Shown here piece after piece: positions 23,800 to 32,112 of a stretch of 64,000 bases of DNA. The notes beneath the pieces are model-generated. The model saw only the letters and a list, made by a program, of their open reading frames with translations. It was not told where the DNA came from and did no database searches. The position numbers were made by a program, and so were the translations under genes. Source of the DNA: Oribacterium sp. P6A1. GTDB taxonomy: Bacteria > Bacillota > Clostridia > Lachnospirales > Lachnospiraceae. The stretch covers positions 62,001 through 126,000 of the forward strand of contig NZ_JNKO01000003.1 of the NCBI RefSeq assembly GCF_000702885.1. Direction: 5' to 3'. Each line of letters begins with the position of its first letter. Within the stretch, counting starts at the first letter, position 1.

Positions 23800-24980
23800 A
23801 TCTCTCCGTTTTCGTCATCTGCTTCTGCAAATGTCTCACCGGTTGTATCTTCAATGTCCTCTGCTGTTTCCATAAGCTCTGAGTCATCCATATCCTCTGA
23901 CTCTTCACCCTGGTAGTCGATACCCATCTCATCGAAGATGCCCTGCTCCTGAGCCTGTGACTCGGACTTGATATCGATCTTGTAGCTTGTAAGCTTTGCA
24001 GCAAGACGTGCGTTCTGACCTTCCTTACCGATGGCAAGACTGAGCTGCGCATCAGGTACGATGACCATGGCTTCCTTATTATCCTGATCTGCGATAACTG
24101 CGATTACCTTTGCAGGTGAAAGTGCATTCTCGATAAGGTATGCAGGATTCTCATCATAATTGATGATATCGATCTTTTCTCCGCGAAGTTCCTCAACTAC
24201 AGTGTTTACACGGGAACCGTTGAGACCTACACATGCACCTACAGGATCAACGTTAGGATCATTTGACATAACTGCCATCTTTGTTCTTGAGCCCGCTTCA
24301 CGTGAGATAGCCTTGATCTCTACTATGCCGTCTCTTACTTCGGAAACCTCTTCTTCGAAAAGACGCTTTACAAGCTCAGGATGTGTTCTTGATACCATGA
24401 CACGCGGTCCGCGCGGAGTATCTCTTACTTCAACAACATAAACCTTGACTCTGTCGTTTGTCTCAAGCTTCTCATCCTTGATCTGCTCGTTTTCTGAAAG
24501 GTAGCCGTCTACCTTGCCGAGATTAACGATGATGGATCTGCCTGTATTTCTGTCGATGGTTCCTGTAACGACTTCCTTCTCCATGGAGTAGTACTCGTTG
24601 TAAAGAACCTTACGCTCTTCTTCACGGATACGCTGTACTATAACGCCCTTCGCGTTCTGTGTTGCTATACGTCCGAAGGACTTGGAATCTACCTTTACAG
24701 GTACGATTGAACCCAGGGTATATCCCGGATCGATCATTCTTGCATCAGCAAGAGAGATCTCGGTGTTCTTATCAAGTACTTCATCAACTACTGTTTTGTC
24801 AGCGATAACAGAGAACTCACAGGTCATCGGATCAACACTTACTCTGATGTTGTCAGAAGAACCAAAGTGATTCTTGCAGGCAGTCTGAAGTGAAAGCTCG
24901 ATAGCTTCGATCAAAGACTGCTTTGAAATTCCTTTTTCCTTCTCCAGTAGATCGAGTGCTTCGCTAAGTTCTGTATTCAT
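23796..24980 (-). CDS. nusA: Transcription elongation/termination factor NusA
   Basis: 394 residues: N-terminal RNA polymerase-binding domain (1-125), S1 domain (VVTGTIDRNTGRSIIVNLG), KH1 and KH2 (VGACVGLNGSRVNTVVEELRGEKIDI; AIGKEGQNARLAAKLT), then a 45-residue acidic tail. As usual in Firmicutes it lacks the AR domains of E. coli NusA. It promotes pausing and intrinsic termination. It overlaps rimP by 4 bp. A terminator-like hairpin in the operon leader could make it autoregulatory. Confidence 0.97.
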   Translation of the reverse strand: MNTELSEALDLLEKEKGISKQSLIEAIELSLQTACKNHFGSSDNIRVSVDPMTCEFSVIADKTVVDEVLDKNTEISLADARMIDPGYTLGSIVPVKVDSKSFGRIATQNAKGVIVQRIREEERKVLYNEYYSMEKEVVTGTIDRNTGRSIIVNLGKVDGYLSENEQIKDEKLETNDRVKVYVVEVRDTPRGPRVMVSRTHPELVKRLFEEEVSEVRDGIVEIKAISREAGSRTKMAVMSNDPNVDPVGACVGLNGSRVNTVVEELRGEKIDIINYDENPAYLIENALSPAKVIAVIADQDNKEAMVIVPDAQLSLAIGKEGQNARLAAKLTSYKIDIKSESQAQEQGIFDEMGIDYQGEESEDMDDSELMETAEDIEDTTGETFAEADDENGEM

Positions 24981-25354
24981 TTGTTTTTACCCCTCCCGGT
25001 GATAATATCTTCTGATTCGTTTTCTGTGGACTCTTCTTCCAATGTCTCTGCATCCACATCTTCAGGCTCCACATCGGCGTTTCCGGGATGATCCTTAAAG
25101 CCGAGTGAACATACCTCCAACATATATTGCTCTGGAATGAAATCTTCCTTGTCAAGCCATTTAGACAGCTTTCGGGAAACCTTTGCACAGTCATCTACAG
25201 TCATATCGACACCATCTGCCCGATATATGAATGCTCTTAAGTACCATTCGTTGTTTTCCTGTGTGAAAGTCACACTGTCTACTTCATATCCGTCCTGCGG
25301 ACATATCTCGTCGAGATATTTTTTTACTCTTTCGGTATAGCCATTTGCCTGCAT
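24977..25354 (-). CDS. rimP: Ribosome maturation factor RimP, lacking the C-terminal domain
   Basis: 125 residues instead of about 150. The N-terminal alpha/beta domain is intact (YTERVKKYLDEICPQDGYEVDSVTF, WYLRAFIYRADGVDMTVDDCAKVSRKLS-WLD, IPEQYMLEV). The usual SSPGLDRPL linker and SH3-like C-terminal domain are replaced by a Glu/Asp-rich tail (from about residue 83). No SH3-like sequence appears in other frames, so this is loss rather than a frameshift. RimP assists 30S maturation. ATG 25354 has AGAGGA. Confidence 0.88.
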   Translation of the reverse strand: MQANGYTERVKKYLDEICPQDGYEVDSVTFTQENNEWYLRAFIYRADGVDMTVDDCAKVSRKLSKWLDKEDFIPEQYMLEVCSLGFKDHPGNADVEPEDVDAETLEEESTENESEDIITGRGKNK

Positions 25355-25378
25355 AAAAATTTCCTCTAAACCTAAGCA

Positions 25379-25407
25379 AAAGGAGCGGGCTTTTCGCCTG
25401 CTCCTTT
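25379..25407 (-). terminator. Terminator-like hairpin in the rimP-nusA leader
   Basis: The stem AAAGGAGC/GCTCCTTT with an inner GGC/GCC ends in TTTT on the minus strand. It lies between the predicted promoter (25432-25460) and the rimP ribosome binding site. It may end the upstream NSS transcript, attenuate the nusA operon, or both. Confidence 0.7.
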
Positions 25408-25431
25408 CAACTAGTCAATAAATACTGATTT

Positions 25432-25460
25432 AGAATAACATAGGAATATAGTTAAATCAA
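25432..25460 (-). promoter_or_regulatory. Promoter of the rimP-nusA-infB operon
   Basis: -35 TTGATT (25455-25460), 17-bp spacer, extended -10 TGTTATTCT (box 25432-25437) on the minus strand. Confidence 0.65.
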
Positions 25461-25517
25461 GACTTTTTTGAGTTTTGCCGGGTAATGCTGTCCTGATTCC
25501 TGCCCTACAGGGCTGTT

Positions 25518-26897
25518 TTATACCAATCCCTGTACCAGTATGATGAAAATAAGTATGGGAAGTATATATCTGAGATACGGCTTCACCATAGGGCTAAGCT
25601 TCAAGCCCTGGCCCTTGTTGCATTCCTTCATATAATTATCGAATCCCCAGCCCCATTTTGTAACACAGAACAGAAGGTAGATAAGGGAACCCCCCGGAAG
25701 AAGTATATTCGAAACTATGAAGTCCTCTGAATCAAGGATATCTCTTGCGCCGATCAAGTGTACATGTGACCAGATATTGTAACCGAGAACACATGGGATA
25801 CTGGCGATGAGAATGTATATACAGTTCACTATTACGGCTTTGTGTCTTGTGACTCCGAAATTGTCGATGGATGTGGCAAGAAGGTTCTCAAAAACTGTAA
25901 TTACCGTACTGAAGCTTGCAAAGGACATGAACATGAAGAAAAGTGTTCCCCAAAGTCTTCCGCCGGGCATGCTCATAAATACCTTGGGAAGAGTCATGAA
26001 TATCAGACTCGGGCCTGAATCGGGCTGAACATTGAAACTGAAACATGCAGGAAAAATGATAAGACCCGATATGATGGCAACAAATGTATCAAGAGCGCAT
26101 ATTCTGACCGACTCTCCCACAAGTGAGAAATTTTCAGACATGTAGGAACCGAAGATCTCCATGCAGGCAACACCGAGGCTCAATGTGAAGAAAGCCTGAT
26201 TCATGGCTGCGGATATAACCGAACCGAAGCCTTTCATGAGACTGCCGTTGCCGGCTTCGTATACTCTGTCAATACTCGGGATCAGATAGAACTCAACACC
26301 CTCTTTTGCATTTGGAAGAGATACACTGCGGATTGCAAGTATGACGATGAGAACCAGAAGTGCGCTCATCATGGTAGTGGTTACCTTTTCAAGTCCACGC
26401 TGTATGCCGAAAGAACAGACAAGGAATCCCACAATAACAGTGACTGCCATGCAGAGCATCATCTCTGCCGGATTTCCGAGCATATCAAAGAAAACGGAAT
26501 CTGCATTATCCATGGATACCTTATCAAAGGTGCCGGAGGCAAATTTGAAAAAGTAAGAAAGCATCCAGCCGGAGACGGTGGTGTAGTACATCATGAGAAG
26601 GTATGCGCCGGCTACGGCGAACCAGCCGTGTATGTGCCATTTACTGCCCTTTGGCTCCAGTTTTTTATATGCAAGCACCGCACTCTTTCGTGTGGCACGG
26701 CCTACCGCAAGTTCCATGGTGAGAACGGGAACTCCCATTATGATGAGAAAGATGAGGTAGAACAATACAAAGATTCCTCCGCCGTTCTGACCTACCAGGT
26801 AAGGGAACTTCCATACGTTTCCTATACCTATAGCGCAGCCTGCGCTTACAAGAATAAATCCTATTCTTGACTTAAAGCTTTCACGTTTGTTACTCAT
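25518..26897 (-). CDS. Sodium:neurotransmitter symporter (NSS/SNF family)
   Basis: 459 residues, about 11-12 membrane helices. The hallmark TM1 sequence is GFILVSAGCAIGIGNVWKFPYLVGQNGGG, with the unwound sodium and substrate site, and PVLTMELAVGRATRKSAV follows. Family members import amino acids (tryptophan, tyrosine, leucine) with sodium in the cytoplasmic membrane. The substrate cannot be told from sequence. ATG 26897 has AGGAG. It is monocistronic, behind the BTAD regulator terminator. Confidence 0.93.
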   Translation of the reverse strand: MSNKRESFKSRIGFILVSAGCAIGIGNVWKFPYLVGQNGGGIFVLFYLIFLIIMGVPVLTMELAVGRATRKSAVLAYKKLEPKGSKWHIHGWFAVAGAYLLMMYYTTVSGWMLSYFFKFASGTFDKVSMDNADSVFFDMLGNPAEMMLCMAVTVIVGFLVCSFGIQRGLEKVTTTMMSALLVLIVILAIRSVSLPNAKEGVEFYLIPSIDRVYEAGNGSLMKGFGSVISAAMNQAFFTLSLGVACMEIFGSYMSENFSLVGESVRICALDTFVAIISGLIIFPACFSFNVQPDSGPSLIFMTLPKVFMSMPGGRLWGTLFFMFMSFASFSTVITVFENLLATSIDNFGVTRHKAVIVNCIYILIASIPCVLGYNIWSHVHLIGARDILDSEDFIVSNILLPGGSLIYLLFCVTKWGWGFDNYMKECNKGQGLKLSPMVKPYLRYILPILIFIILVQGLV

Positions 26898-26967
26898 AAG
26901 ACTCCTTTAGTGAATTATCAGGTTTTGACTGTTTAGCACTTTGCACTGATGCAGTCCATCCAATGAT

Positions 26968-27000
26968 AAAAGAGCTTGCAGATTTCTGCAAGCTCTTAAA
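26968..27000 (-). terminator. Terminator of the BTAD regulator gene
   Basis: A 12-bp perfect stem AAGAGCTTGCAG/CTGCAAGCTCTT followed by TTATC on the minus strand. Confidence 0.85.
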
Positions 27001-27005
27001 TGATT

Positions 27006-28277
27006 TTATTCTGATTTCTGATTATTGTCGCCATTTTCAAGAATGGAAGGAATCTCTGCAAGAGATACTATACGGTACTTGAGTTCTGCACGGGAACCGG
27101 CAAGCTCCTTCAGTTTCTTTGAAATTCTGTGATAAATGATTCCGCAGTCTTCCTTCTTTGTTCCGATAAGAAGAAGCAGATACTGGCTGGAGCTGTACTT
27201 GGTGTAAACGTCGCCCTGACGAAGCTCTGCATAAAGAGCATTCTTTAAGGCTTCCGAACGTGCCGACAGCTTTTCCTGATTCTGTATAGGCTTTCCTTCA
27301 TAATCCACAAGTGTACAGAGCATCATGAAGATGGAGTTGCCGCGTCGTACAAGGTTTCTGCGGAGAACATTATATACATCTATGAAGCTGGAGAATGCAC
27401 AGTAGTATGAGCCGAGGCTTCTGCTGTCACCCTTGTTGTTCTTTAAAGCTGCATCTCTTTCCAGTATGCCTGCCTGGATCTCTTCGATATCATCGGACAC
27501 TACCTTGATGTCATCATAGATACGCTCATAGCATCTGATGAGATCATCGGGAAGAGGAACCTCCAGATCATCAAGATAGTAACGTGCAGTCTTGTTGTAA
27601 AGCTCATAGGCTTCCTTATATTCTTTGCGAAGTATAAGGGCATCGATGACATTTATCTGCCATCCGGCATCAGGATAGATCTGGCTGGCACGATTGTACA
27701 GCTTATAGAGATTGTCATACTCTCCTTTTTCTCTGTAATACTCACCAAGGAACATGACAAGCTCGTCGAACAGATGCTTGAGTTTTACGGATTCTACGAT
27801 AACCCAGTTGTCGGTAGAAAACTCAGGAAGCAGTTCACCGCGGTAAAGCTCAAATGCATGCTCATACAGAGCCGCCTTTGCAGCGGCATCTTCTGTCTCA
27901 CCTGCTTTACGGCAGTCATCCATATAAGTCTTTACGTCAAGACTTAATTCATAGCCCTCAGGTTTCTCCGGAAAATAAATGCCTTTTTTACCTTCGATAT
28001 AACGCTTTCCCGGTACTCCGCTTTTCTTCAGCTGAGTTCTTGCCTGATGAAGAAGGTTGTTCAAACTGTTGTTTTCATCGAGAAGATCCTTGTAACCGAA
28101 TACACCATCGATCAGCTCTCTCTTTGAAATTCCTTTTTTGTGATTCAAAAGGATGATCTGGATCAGCTTAAGAAAATTTGCTTTGTTGTTCTGACCGAGA
28201 CCCATGTACTGTCCATTAACGGTAATGGAAAAGCCTCCCAGCATACGGACCTCTATACGATTTTCACTCTCACTCAT
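27006..28277 (-). CDS. BTAD/SARP-like transcriptional regulator
   Basis: 423 residues. The N-terminal winged helix (about 8-105, beginning RIEVRMLGGFSITVNGQYMGLG) and bacterial transcriptional activator domain of TPR-like helices (about 115-270: YEHAFELYRGELLPEF, YREKGEYDNLYKLYNRASQIYP) are those of SARP-type regulators. Residues 295-410 look like a degenerate cyclase-type fold (FMMLCTLVDYEG, LKNALYAELRQGDVYTKYSSSQYLLLLIG) without GGDEF active-site residues. The target genes are unknown. It has a promoter at 28397-28425 and a terminator. A block of structured repeats lies upstream. Confidence 0.85.
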   Translation of the reverse strand: MSESENRIEVRMLGGFSITVNGQYMGLGQNNKANFLKLIQIILLNHKKGISKRELIDGVFGYKDLLDENNSLNNLLHQARTQLKKSGVPGKRYIEGKKGIYFPEKPEGYELSLDVKTYMDDCRKAGETEDAAAKAALYEHAFELYRGELLPEFSTDNWVIVESVKLKHLFDELVMFLGEYYREKGEYDNLYKLYNRASQIYPDAGWQINVIDALILRKEYKEAYELYNKTARYYLDDLEVPLPDDLIRCYERIYDDIKVVSDDIEEIQAGILERDAALKNNKGDSRSLGSYYCAFSSFIDVYNVLRRNLVRRGNSIFMMLCTLVDYEGKPIQNQEKLSARSEALKNALYAELRQGDVYTKYSSSQYLLLLIGTKKEDCGIIYHRISKKLKELAGSRAELKYRIVSLAEIPSILENGDNNQKSE

Positions 28278-28396
28278 TTTTTACCCCTTGCCCTTGGGAA
28301 CTTCAGTCCCTTTATATTTTGTTTTGCAAAAGACTGATGTAACGTGACGACTGGAATTCTGTGATTGTCACGACCTTAAGACATCATTGTAGTTTA

Positions 28397-28425
28397 ATCT
28401 TAGTCGCTATCAGGTGAAAAGTAAA
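28397..28425 (-). promoter_or_regulatory. Promoter of the BTAD regulator
   Basis: -35 TTTACT (28420-28425), 17-bp spacer, -10 TAAGAT (28397-28402) on the minus strand. The 120-nt leader contains a GTCGTGAC/GTCACGTT dyad. Confidence 0.6.
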
Positions 28426-28475
28426 CAAAAATCAAAAAAATTTAAGCATAATTCTAACTAAATGATATAAGTGTC

Positions 28476-28772
28476 ATGACTCGTGGCAGATTCCGTAGGA
28501 ATCTGGCATATAGCACCAGCCCTCGCGAAGCGATTTTCAATGGGCTGGTGTTCCCAGAGACTCGTGGCAGATTCCGTAGGAATCTGGCATATAGCACCAG
28601 CCCTCGCGAAGCGATTTTCAAATGGGCTGGTGTTCCCAGAGACTCGTGGCAGATTCCGTAGGAATCTGGCATATAGCGTCAGCCCTTCGCGAAGCGAATT
28701 CAAATGGGCTGACGTTCCCAGTGAGCGCATAGCGCGAAGCGGTCCGATATCGGCTTTTGACACTCACGTCAT
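28476..28772. repeat. Block of structured repeats (family 1): three tandem 81-82 bp units plus tail
   Basis: Units at 28478-28558, 28559-28640 and 28641-28721 each hold two hairpins. Hairpin 1 is GCAGATTCC-gta-GGAATCTGG. Hairpin 2 is CACCAGCCC/GGGCTGGTG in units 1 and 2 and CGTCAGCCC/GGGCTGACG in unit 3, so both arms changed together. The tail runs to TTTTGACACTCACGTCAT, which recurs exactly near 50900. The block begins ATGAC and ends GTCAT. It lies between the metal exporter and the BTAD regulator and contains no gene. Confidence 0.85.
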
Positions 28773-28811
28773 TTAATTCCAGGTTCACAGACCCGGGGTT
28801 GAAGAGATATG

Positions 28812-29903
28812 TCAGAATGTTATTCCAAGGAACTGAATCACCAGGCCCCAGAAAACACCGATGGAATAAAGTATCACTGCGATCCTGAGGTTTTCATTCG
28901 GATGATAGTTTGTACGGAAAAGAACAAGAAGTCCGACTCCTGCGCCAACCATGAGACCTGCCATCATCTGTCCGGCATCAAGTATCCCCATGAGATAAAG
29001 CTCTGTGATGCTCACGGAAGCCGCACAGTTAGGTATGAGTCCGATGATTCCCGAAAGGAAAACACCAACCATGGGTTTACCGGAAAGGAATGCCCCGATG
29101 GCATCTTTTCCCATTCCCTCAACAAGCAGTGTTATAACAAAGGTGATGAGGAAAATAAACACAGTTATCTGGAAGGTATGGTGGAAAGCCGGCTGAAGAA
29201 TTCCGGCGATGCCGCCCTTGTGGTGATGATGGCCATGATCGTGACCATGTCCGTGTTCCAAGTTATGGGAATGGTCATGTGTATGTTCGTGTCCGCTGTC
29301 ATGTGAATGCGCTTCATGAACTTCTACGGCTTCTTCTGCATGGGCTTCATGAACTTCGGCCGGAGATTCCCTGTGTTCTTCTGTGTGGGGGAGGACATGA
29401 TCTTCATGGTGATCGTCCTCTTCTTCCTCTTCATCATCACATGAACAGTGATCGTGTTCACAGAGATCGTGAATGTGTTTTTCAGGTGCCGGAGTGTGTT
29501 TTCCATGATGCATAAAAATGTCAAGGGCAAAACCGCTTATGATTCCAAGCACCATCTTTGTTGCCATGATGGAGATGATGGTTCCGGGAGCCACCTGCTC
29601 GGATATGAATATGGGAAGCATCTCATCAGAAGTTGAAAGGAATACAGCTATGAGAGTTCCTACAGAAATGATTCCTCCGGCAAAAAGACTGGAAGCGGCG
29701 GCTGAAAAACCACATTGTGGGAGCATTCCCGCTGCGCCTCCGATAACGGGCCCGAAGCGGCCGGCTTTTTCAAGCATGGCAGTTGTGTTCTTTTCTGTCT
29801 TATGCTCCAGATATTCCATGGCCATGTAGGTTACAAGCAGAAACGGTATGAGTTTCGCGGTATCAATCAGAGCATCCATAAATGCGTCTGTTATCATCTC
29901 CAT
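28812..29903 (-). CDS. Putative 10-TM heavy-metal exporter with His-rich loop (ArsP_2/putative manganese transporter family)
   Basis: 363 residues. Two membrane halves (about 10-130 and 232-363) contain the related motifs GAAGMLPQCGFSAAASSLFAGGIISVGTLIAVFLS and GIIGLIPNCAASVSITELYLMG, an inverted-repeat architecture. Between them is a cytoplasmic loop (131-229) with about 30 His plus many Asp/Glu, including repeated VHEAH and GHDHGHHHH. Such loops bind Zn, Ni, Mn or Co. Family members are annotated as metal exporters; the specific ion is not evident. ATG 29903 has AAGGAGG. A terminator-like hairpin in the leader suggests attenuation. Confidence 0.85.
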   Translation of the reverse strand: MEMITDAFMDALIDTAKLIPFLLVTYMAMEYLEHKTEKNTTAMLEKAGRFGPVIGGAAGMLPQCGFSAAASSLFAGGIISVGTLIAVFLSTSDEMLPIFISEQVAPGTIISIMATKMVLGIISGFALDIFMHHGKHTPAPEKHIHDLCEHDHCSCDDEEEEEDDHHEDHVLPHTEEHRESPAEVHEAHAEEAVEVHEAHSHDSGHEHTHDHSHNLEHGHGHDHGHHHHKGGIAGILQPAFHHTFQITVFIFLITFVITLLVEGMGKDAIGAFLSGKPMVGVFLSGIIGLIPNCAASVSITELYLMGILDAGQMMAGLMVGAGVGLLVLFRTNYHPNENLRIAVILYSIGVFWGLVIQFLGITF

Positions 29904-29937
29904 GAGTGAAGTCCTCCTTTATTTATGATGTGAATGG

Positions 29938-29984
29938 CAAAAAGTGTGCCGACTCACTAATGATTGGCAGCACCGGCACTTTTA
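29938..29984 (-). terminator. Leader terminator upstream of the metal exporter
   Basis: The arms AAAAGTGCCG and CGGCACACTTTTT on the minus strand enclose a 22-nt loop. The T-run ends about 20 nt before AAGGAGG. Because the pyrG terminator lies further upstream, this hairpin belongs to the exporter leader and is a candidate metal-responsive attenuator. It does not match the manganese (yybP-ykoY) or NiCo riboswitch consensus. Confidence 0.6.
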
Positions 29985-30027
29985 TGTACGGCATGCTTTA
30001 TCATATCAATGTAAGTCAATTTGAAAG

Positions 30028-30060
30028 AAAAAAGAAGAGGTTCTGAAAGAACCCCTTCTC
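30028..30060 (-). terminator. pyrG terminator
   Basis: The stem AGAAGGGGTTCT/AGAACCTCTTCT (one mismatch) is followed by TTTTTTC on the minus strand. The 145 bp between it and the pyrG stop show no further feature. Confidence 0.8.
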
Positions 30061-30205
30061 ATTTTTCATGAGTCGTTTTATAGAATATCATACCTGTCAA
30101 CACGTGCATAATCACATGAACATGTATTCAAGTATCCGGAGATACGGCTGATATATCTTCCATCAGAGATGTTTCGAAAGCAGCCGGTACTTTGATGCTG
30201 AAGCA

Positions 30206-31801
30206 TTATTTTTTAAGAGCAGCTTCTATGAGACCCTTGAAAAGCGGATGAGCGCTGTTTGGTCTTGACTTGAACTCGGGATGTGCCTGAGTTGCAAGGA
30301 AGTAAGGGTGATCCCTGAGCTCTACTATTTCAACGATATGACCGTCAGGTGACTGTCCTACTAGTTCCATGCCGGCATCTTCAAGCTCTTTTCGGAAGTC
30401 GTTGTTCACCTCATATCTGTGTCTGTGACGCTCGGAGATGGAAGTTTTTCCGTAAACCTTGTTGGCCTTTGAGCCTTCACGAAGCTCACATGGGTAAGCT
30501 CCGAGACGCATGGTTCCGCCGAGATCCGTTACAGTTTTCTGTTCAGGCATAAGGTCGATGACAGGATGTGTGGTGTTAGGATTGAACTCTGTTGAATTTG
30601 CATCCTTCCAGCCCAGAACATTTCTTGCGAACTCAATGATGGAGATCTGCATGCCGAGACAGATGCCGAGGTATGGAAGTTTGTTCTCTCTTGCATACTG
30701 TGCGGCCATGATCATGCCCTCGATGCCGCGCTGACCGAAGCCTCCCGGAACCAGAATACCGTCCACTCCCTGAAGAAGTGTTGCAGCACCTACCTTTTCA
30801 ACCTCTTCAGAGTCAACCCAGCGAATGTTTACCTTTGCGTGATTTGCAACGCCGCCATGCTTTAAGGACTCTGCCACGCTTAAATATGCATCATGAAGCT
30901 GTGTGTACTTTCCTACCAGTGCAATGACAACTTCCTTTTCAGGATGGCGGAGATTTTCTACCATGGACTTCCACTCGGTAAGGTCCGGTTCAGGGCATGG
31001 AAGGTGGAGACATTCGCATACAGACTGTGCGAGATGCTCGTGCTCCATAAGAAGGGGAACTTCGTAAATAAACTCGGCATTTGTGTTCTGAAGAACATGG
31101 TTTGCAGGCAGATTACAGAACATAGCGATCTTGTCCTTGATTTCCTGAGGAATAGGATGTTCTGTACGGCAGACAAGTATATCTGTCTGAAGCCCAAGAC
31201 GCTGAAGCTCTCTTACGCTCATCTGAGTTGGCTTTGTCTTAAGCTCCTCTGATGCATGAAGGTAAGGGATGAGAGTTACATGGATCATGATGGCATTTTC
31301 ATGACCTACATCATGCTGGAACTGACGGATGGCCTCAAGGAAAGGCTGTGATTCGATATCGCCTACGGTTCCGCCTACCTCGATGATGGCGATGCGGTCC
31401 TCGTCAGGGTCATCCGAACGGTAGAAATCAGACTTGATCTCATTTGTGATGTGAGGGATAACCTGAACAGTGTGGCCTTCATACTCGCCGTGACGCTCCT
31501 TGTTCAGTACTGACCAGTACACCTTTCCTGATGTAACATTGGAGCGGCGGTCAAGGGATTCGTCGATGAAACGCTCATAGTGTCCGAGGTCAAGGTCGGT
31601 TTCTGTTCCGTCATCTGTAACAAATACCTCACCATGCTGAATAGGGTTCATGGTACCCGGGTCAATGTTTATGTATGGATCGAATTTCTGCATGGTTACC
31701 TTGTAGCCTCTTGCCTTAAGAAGTCTTCCAAGAGATGCGGCTGTGATTCCTTTTCCGAGACCGGAAACAACTCCACCTGTTACAAATACGTACTTGATCA
31801 T
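30206..31801 (-). CDS. pyrG: CTP synthase
   Basis: 531 residues from ATG 31801 (AGGGGAG upstream; the earlier in-frame start at 31885 lies in leader structure). Synthetase domain: [22 protein letters not shown] (P-loop) and [13 protein letters not shown]. Glutaminase domain: [23 protein letters not shown] with nucleophile Cys, and a C-terminal His/Glu pair in [10 protein letters not shown]. It converts UTP to CTP with glutamine. A roughly 310-nt leader with a strong internal terminator separates promoter and gene, suggesting nucleotide-sensitive attenuation. Confidence 0.98.
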   Translation of the reverse strand: MIKYVFVTGGVVSGLGKGITAASLGRLLKARGYKVTMQKFDPYINIDPGTMNPIQHGEVFVTDDGTETDLDLGHYERFIDESLDRRSNVTSGKVYWSVLNKERHGEYEGHTVQVIPHITNEIKSDFYRSDDPDEDRIAIIEVGGTVGDIESQPFLEAIRQFQHDVGHENAIMIHVTLIPYLHASEELKTKPTQMSVRELQRLGLQTDILVCRTEHPIPQEIKDKIAMFCNLPANHVLQNTNAEFIYEVPLLMEHEHLAQSVCECLHLPCPEPDLTEWKSMVENLRHPEKEVVIALVGKYTQLHDAYLSVAESLKHGGVANHAKVNIRWVDSEEVEKVGAATLLQGVDGILVPGGFGQRGIEGMIMAAQYARENKLPYLGICLGMQISIIEFARNVLGWKDANSTEFNPNTTHPVIDLMPEQKTVTDLGGTMRLGAYPCELREGSKANKVYGKTSISERHRHRYEVNNDFRKELEDAGMELVGQSPDGHIVEIVELRDHPYFLATQAHPEFKSRPNSAHPLFKGLIEAALKK

Positions 31802-31839
31802 ATACTCCCCTTTCTGTTGCTGAGCCTGATATGGACTTA

Positions 31840-31897
31840 CAATATGCATACGTGCATAAGCTGCGGATTGCTCCGTGCTTCGCACTCTCGCAATCCT
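31840..31897 (-). other. Additional hairpin in the pyrG leader
   Basis: GGATTGC-GTGC/GCAC-GCAATCC forms a strong stem (about 31865-31896) between the family 2 element and the pyrG ribosome binding site. Confidence 0.5.
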
Positions 31898-31901
31898 ACA
31901 A

Positions 31902-32018
31902 AAATCTCGAATCCGCGCGATGCGCTGCTTCTCGATTTCTGTTGTCCTGTCAGATGTCTATGCATCCTTGCAAGTAAACTTGCAGTCTGCATAGCCGCCT
32001 GACAGGGACTTATGCACT
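31902..32018 (-). ncRNA. Three-hairpin element, copy D (family 2), in the pyrG leader
   Basis: Minus strand, directly after the T7 of the leader terminator: AGTGCATAAG; P1 CCTGTCAG/CTGACAGG (eight pairs, inner arms 31999-32005 and 31947-31953); GCGG; an extended P2 CTATGCA/TGCATAG with inner TGCAAG/CTTGCA (31958-31994); ACAT; the joining box ACAACAGAAATC; P3 closed by AAATC/GATTT (31902-31938). This is the longest copy. ACAGGGAC in the terminator loop can also pair with GTCCCTGT of this element. Confidence 0.6.
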
Positions 32019-32083
32019 AAAAAAAGAGGTGACAAAGGCTTAGGGACACTTTCGATTGTCCCTGTGACGCCTTTGTCACCTCT
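32019..32083 (-). terminator. Strong leader terminator of pyrG
   Basis: The outer 15-bp stem AGAGGTGACAAAGGC/GCCTTTGTCACCTCT encloses AGGGACA/TGTCCCT. T7 follows on the minus strand. The ABC-permease operon upstream has its own terminator (32216-32243), and a promoter lies between, so this is probably an attenuator. B. subtilis pyrG is also controlled by a leader terminator, but its GGGC start-site mechanism is not evident here. Confidence 0.75.
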
Positions 32084-32112
32084 CATATTCCTGACACAAA
32101 AAAACATATGGA

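Noticed and set aside
28476-28721. CRISPR array at the tandem repeats
   Set aside because: The units are adjacent without unique spacers, and each holds two hairpins; no cas genes are nearby.
28454-28776. Overlapping open frames on both strands (60-101 aa) across the repeat block
   Set aside because: They are generated by the 81-82 bp tandem repeats with no ribosome sites, and their sequence simply repeats the unit in all frames.
29904-30027. Manganese (yybP-ykoY) or NiCo riboswitch before the metal exporter
   Set aside because: The conserved cores of those aptamers are absent; only a terminator-like hairpin can be supported.
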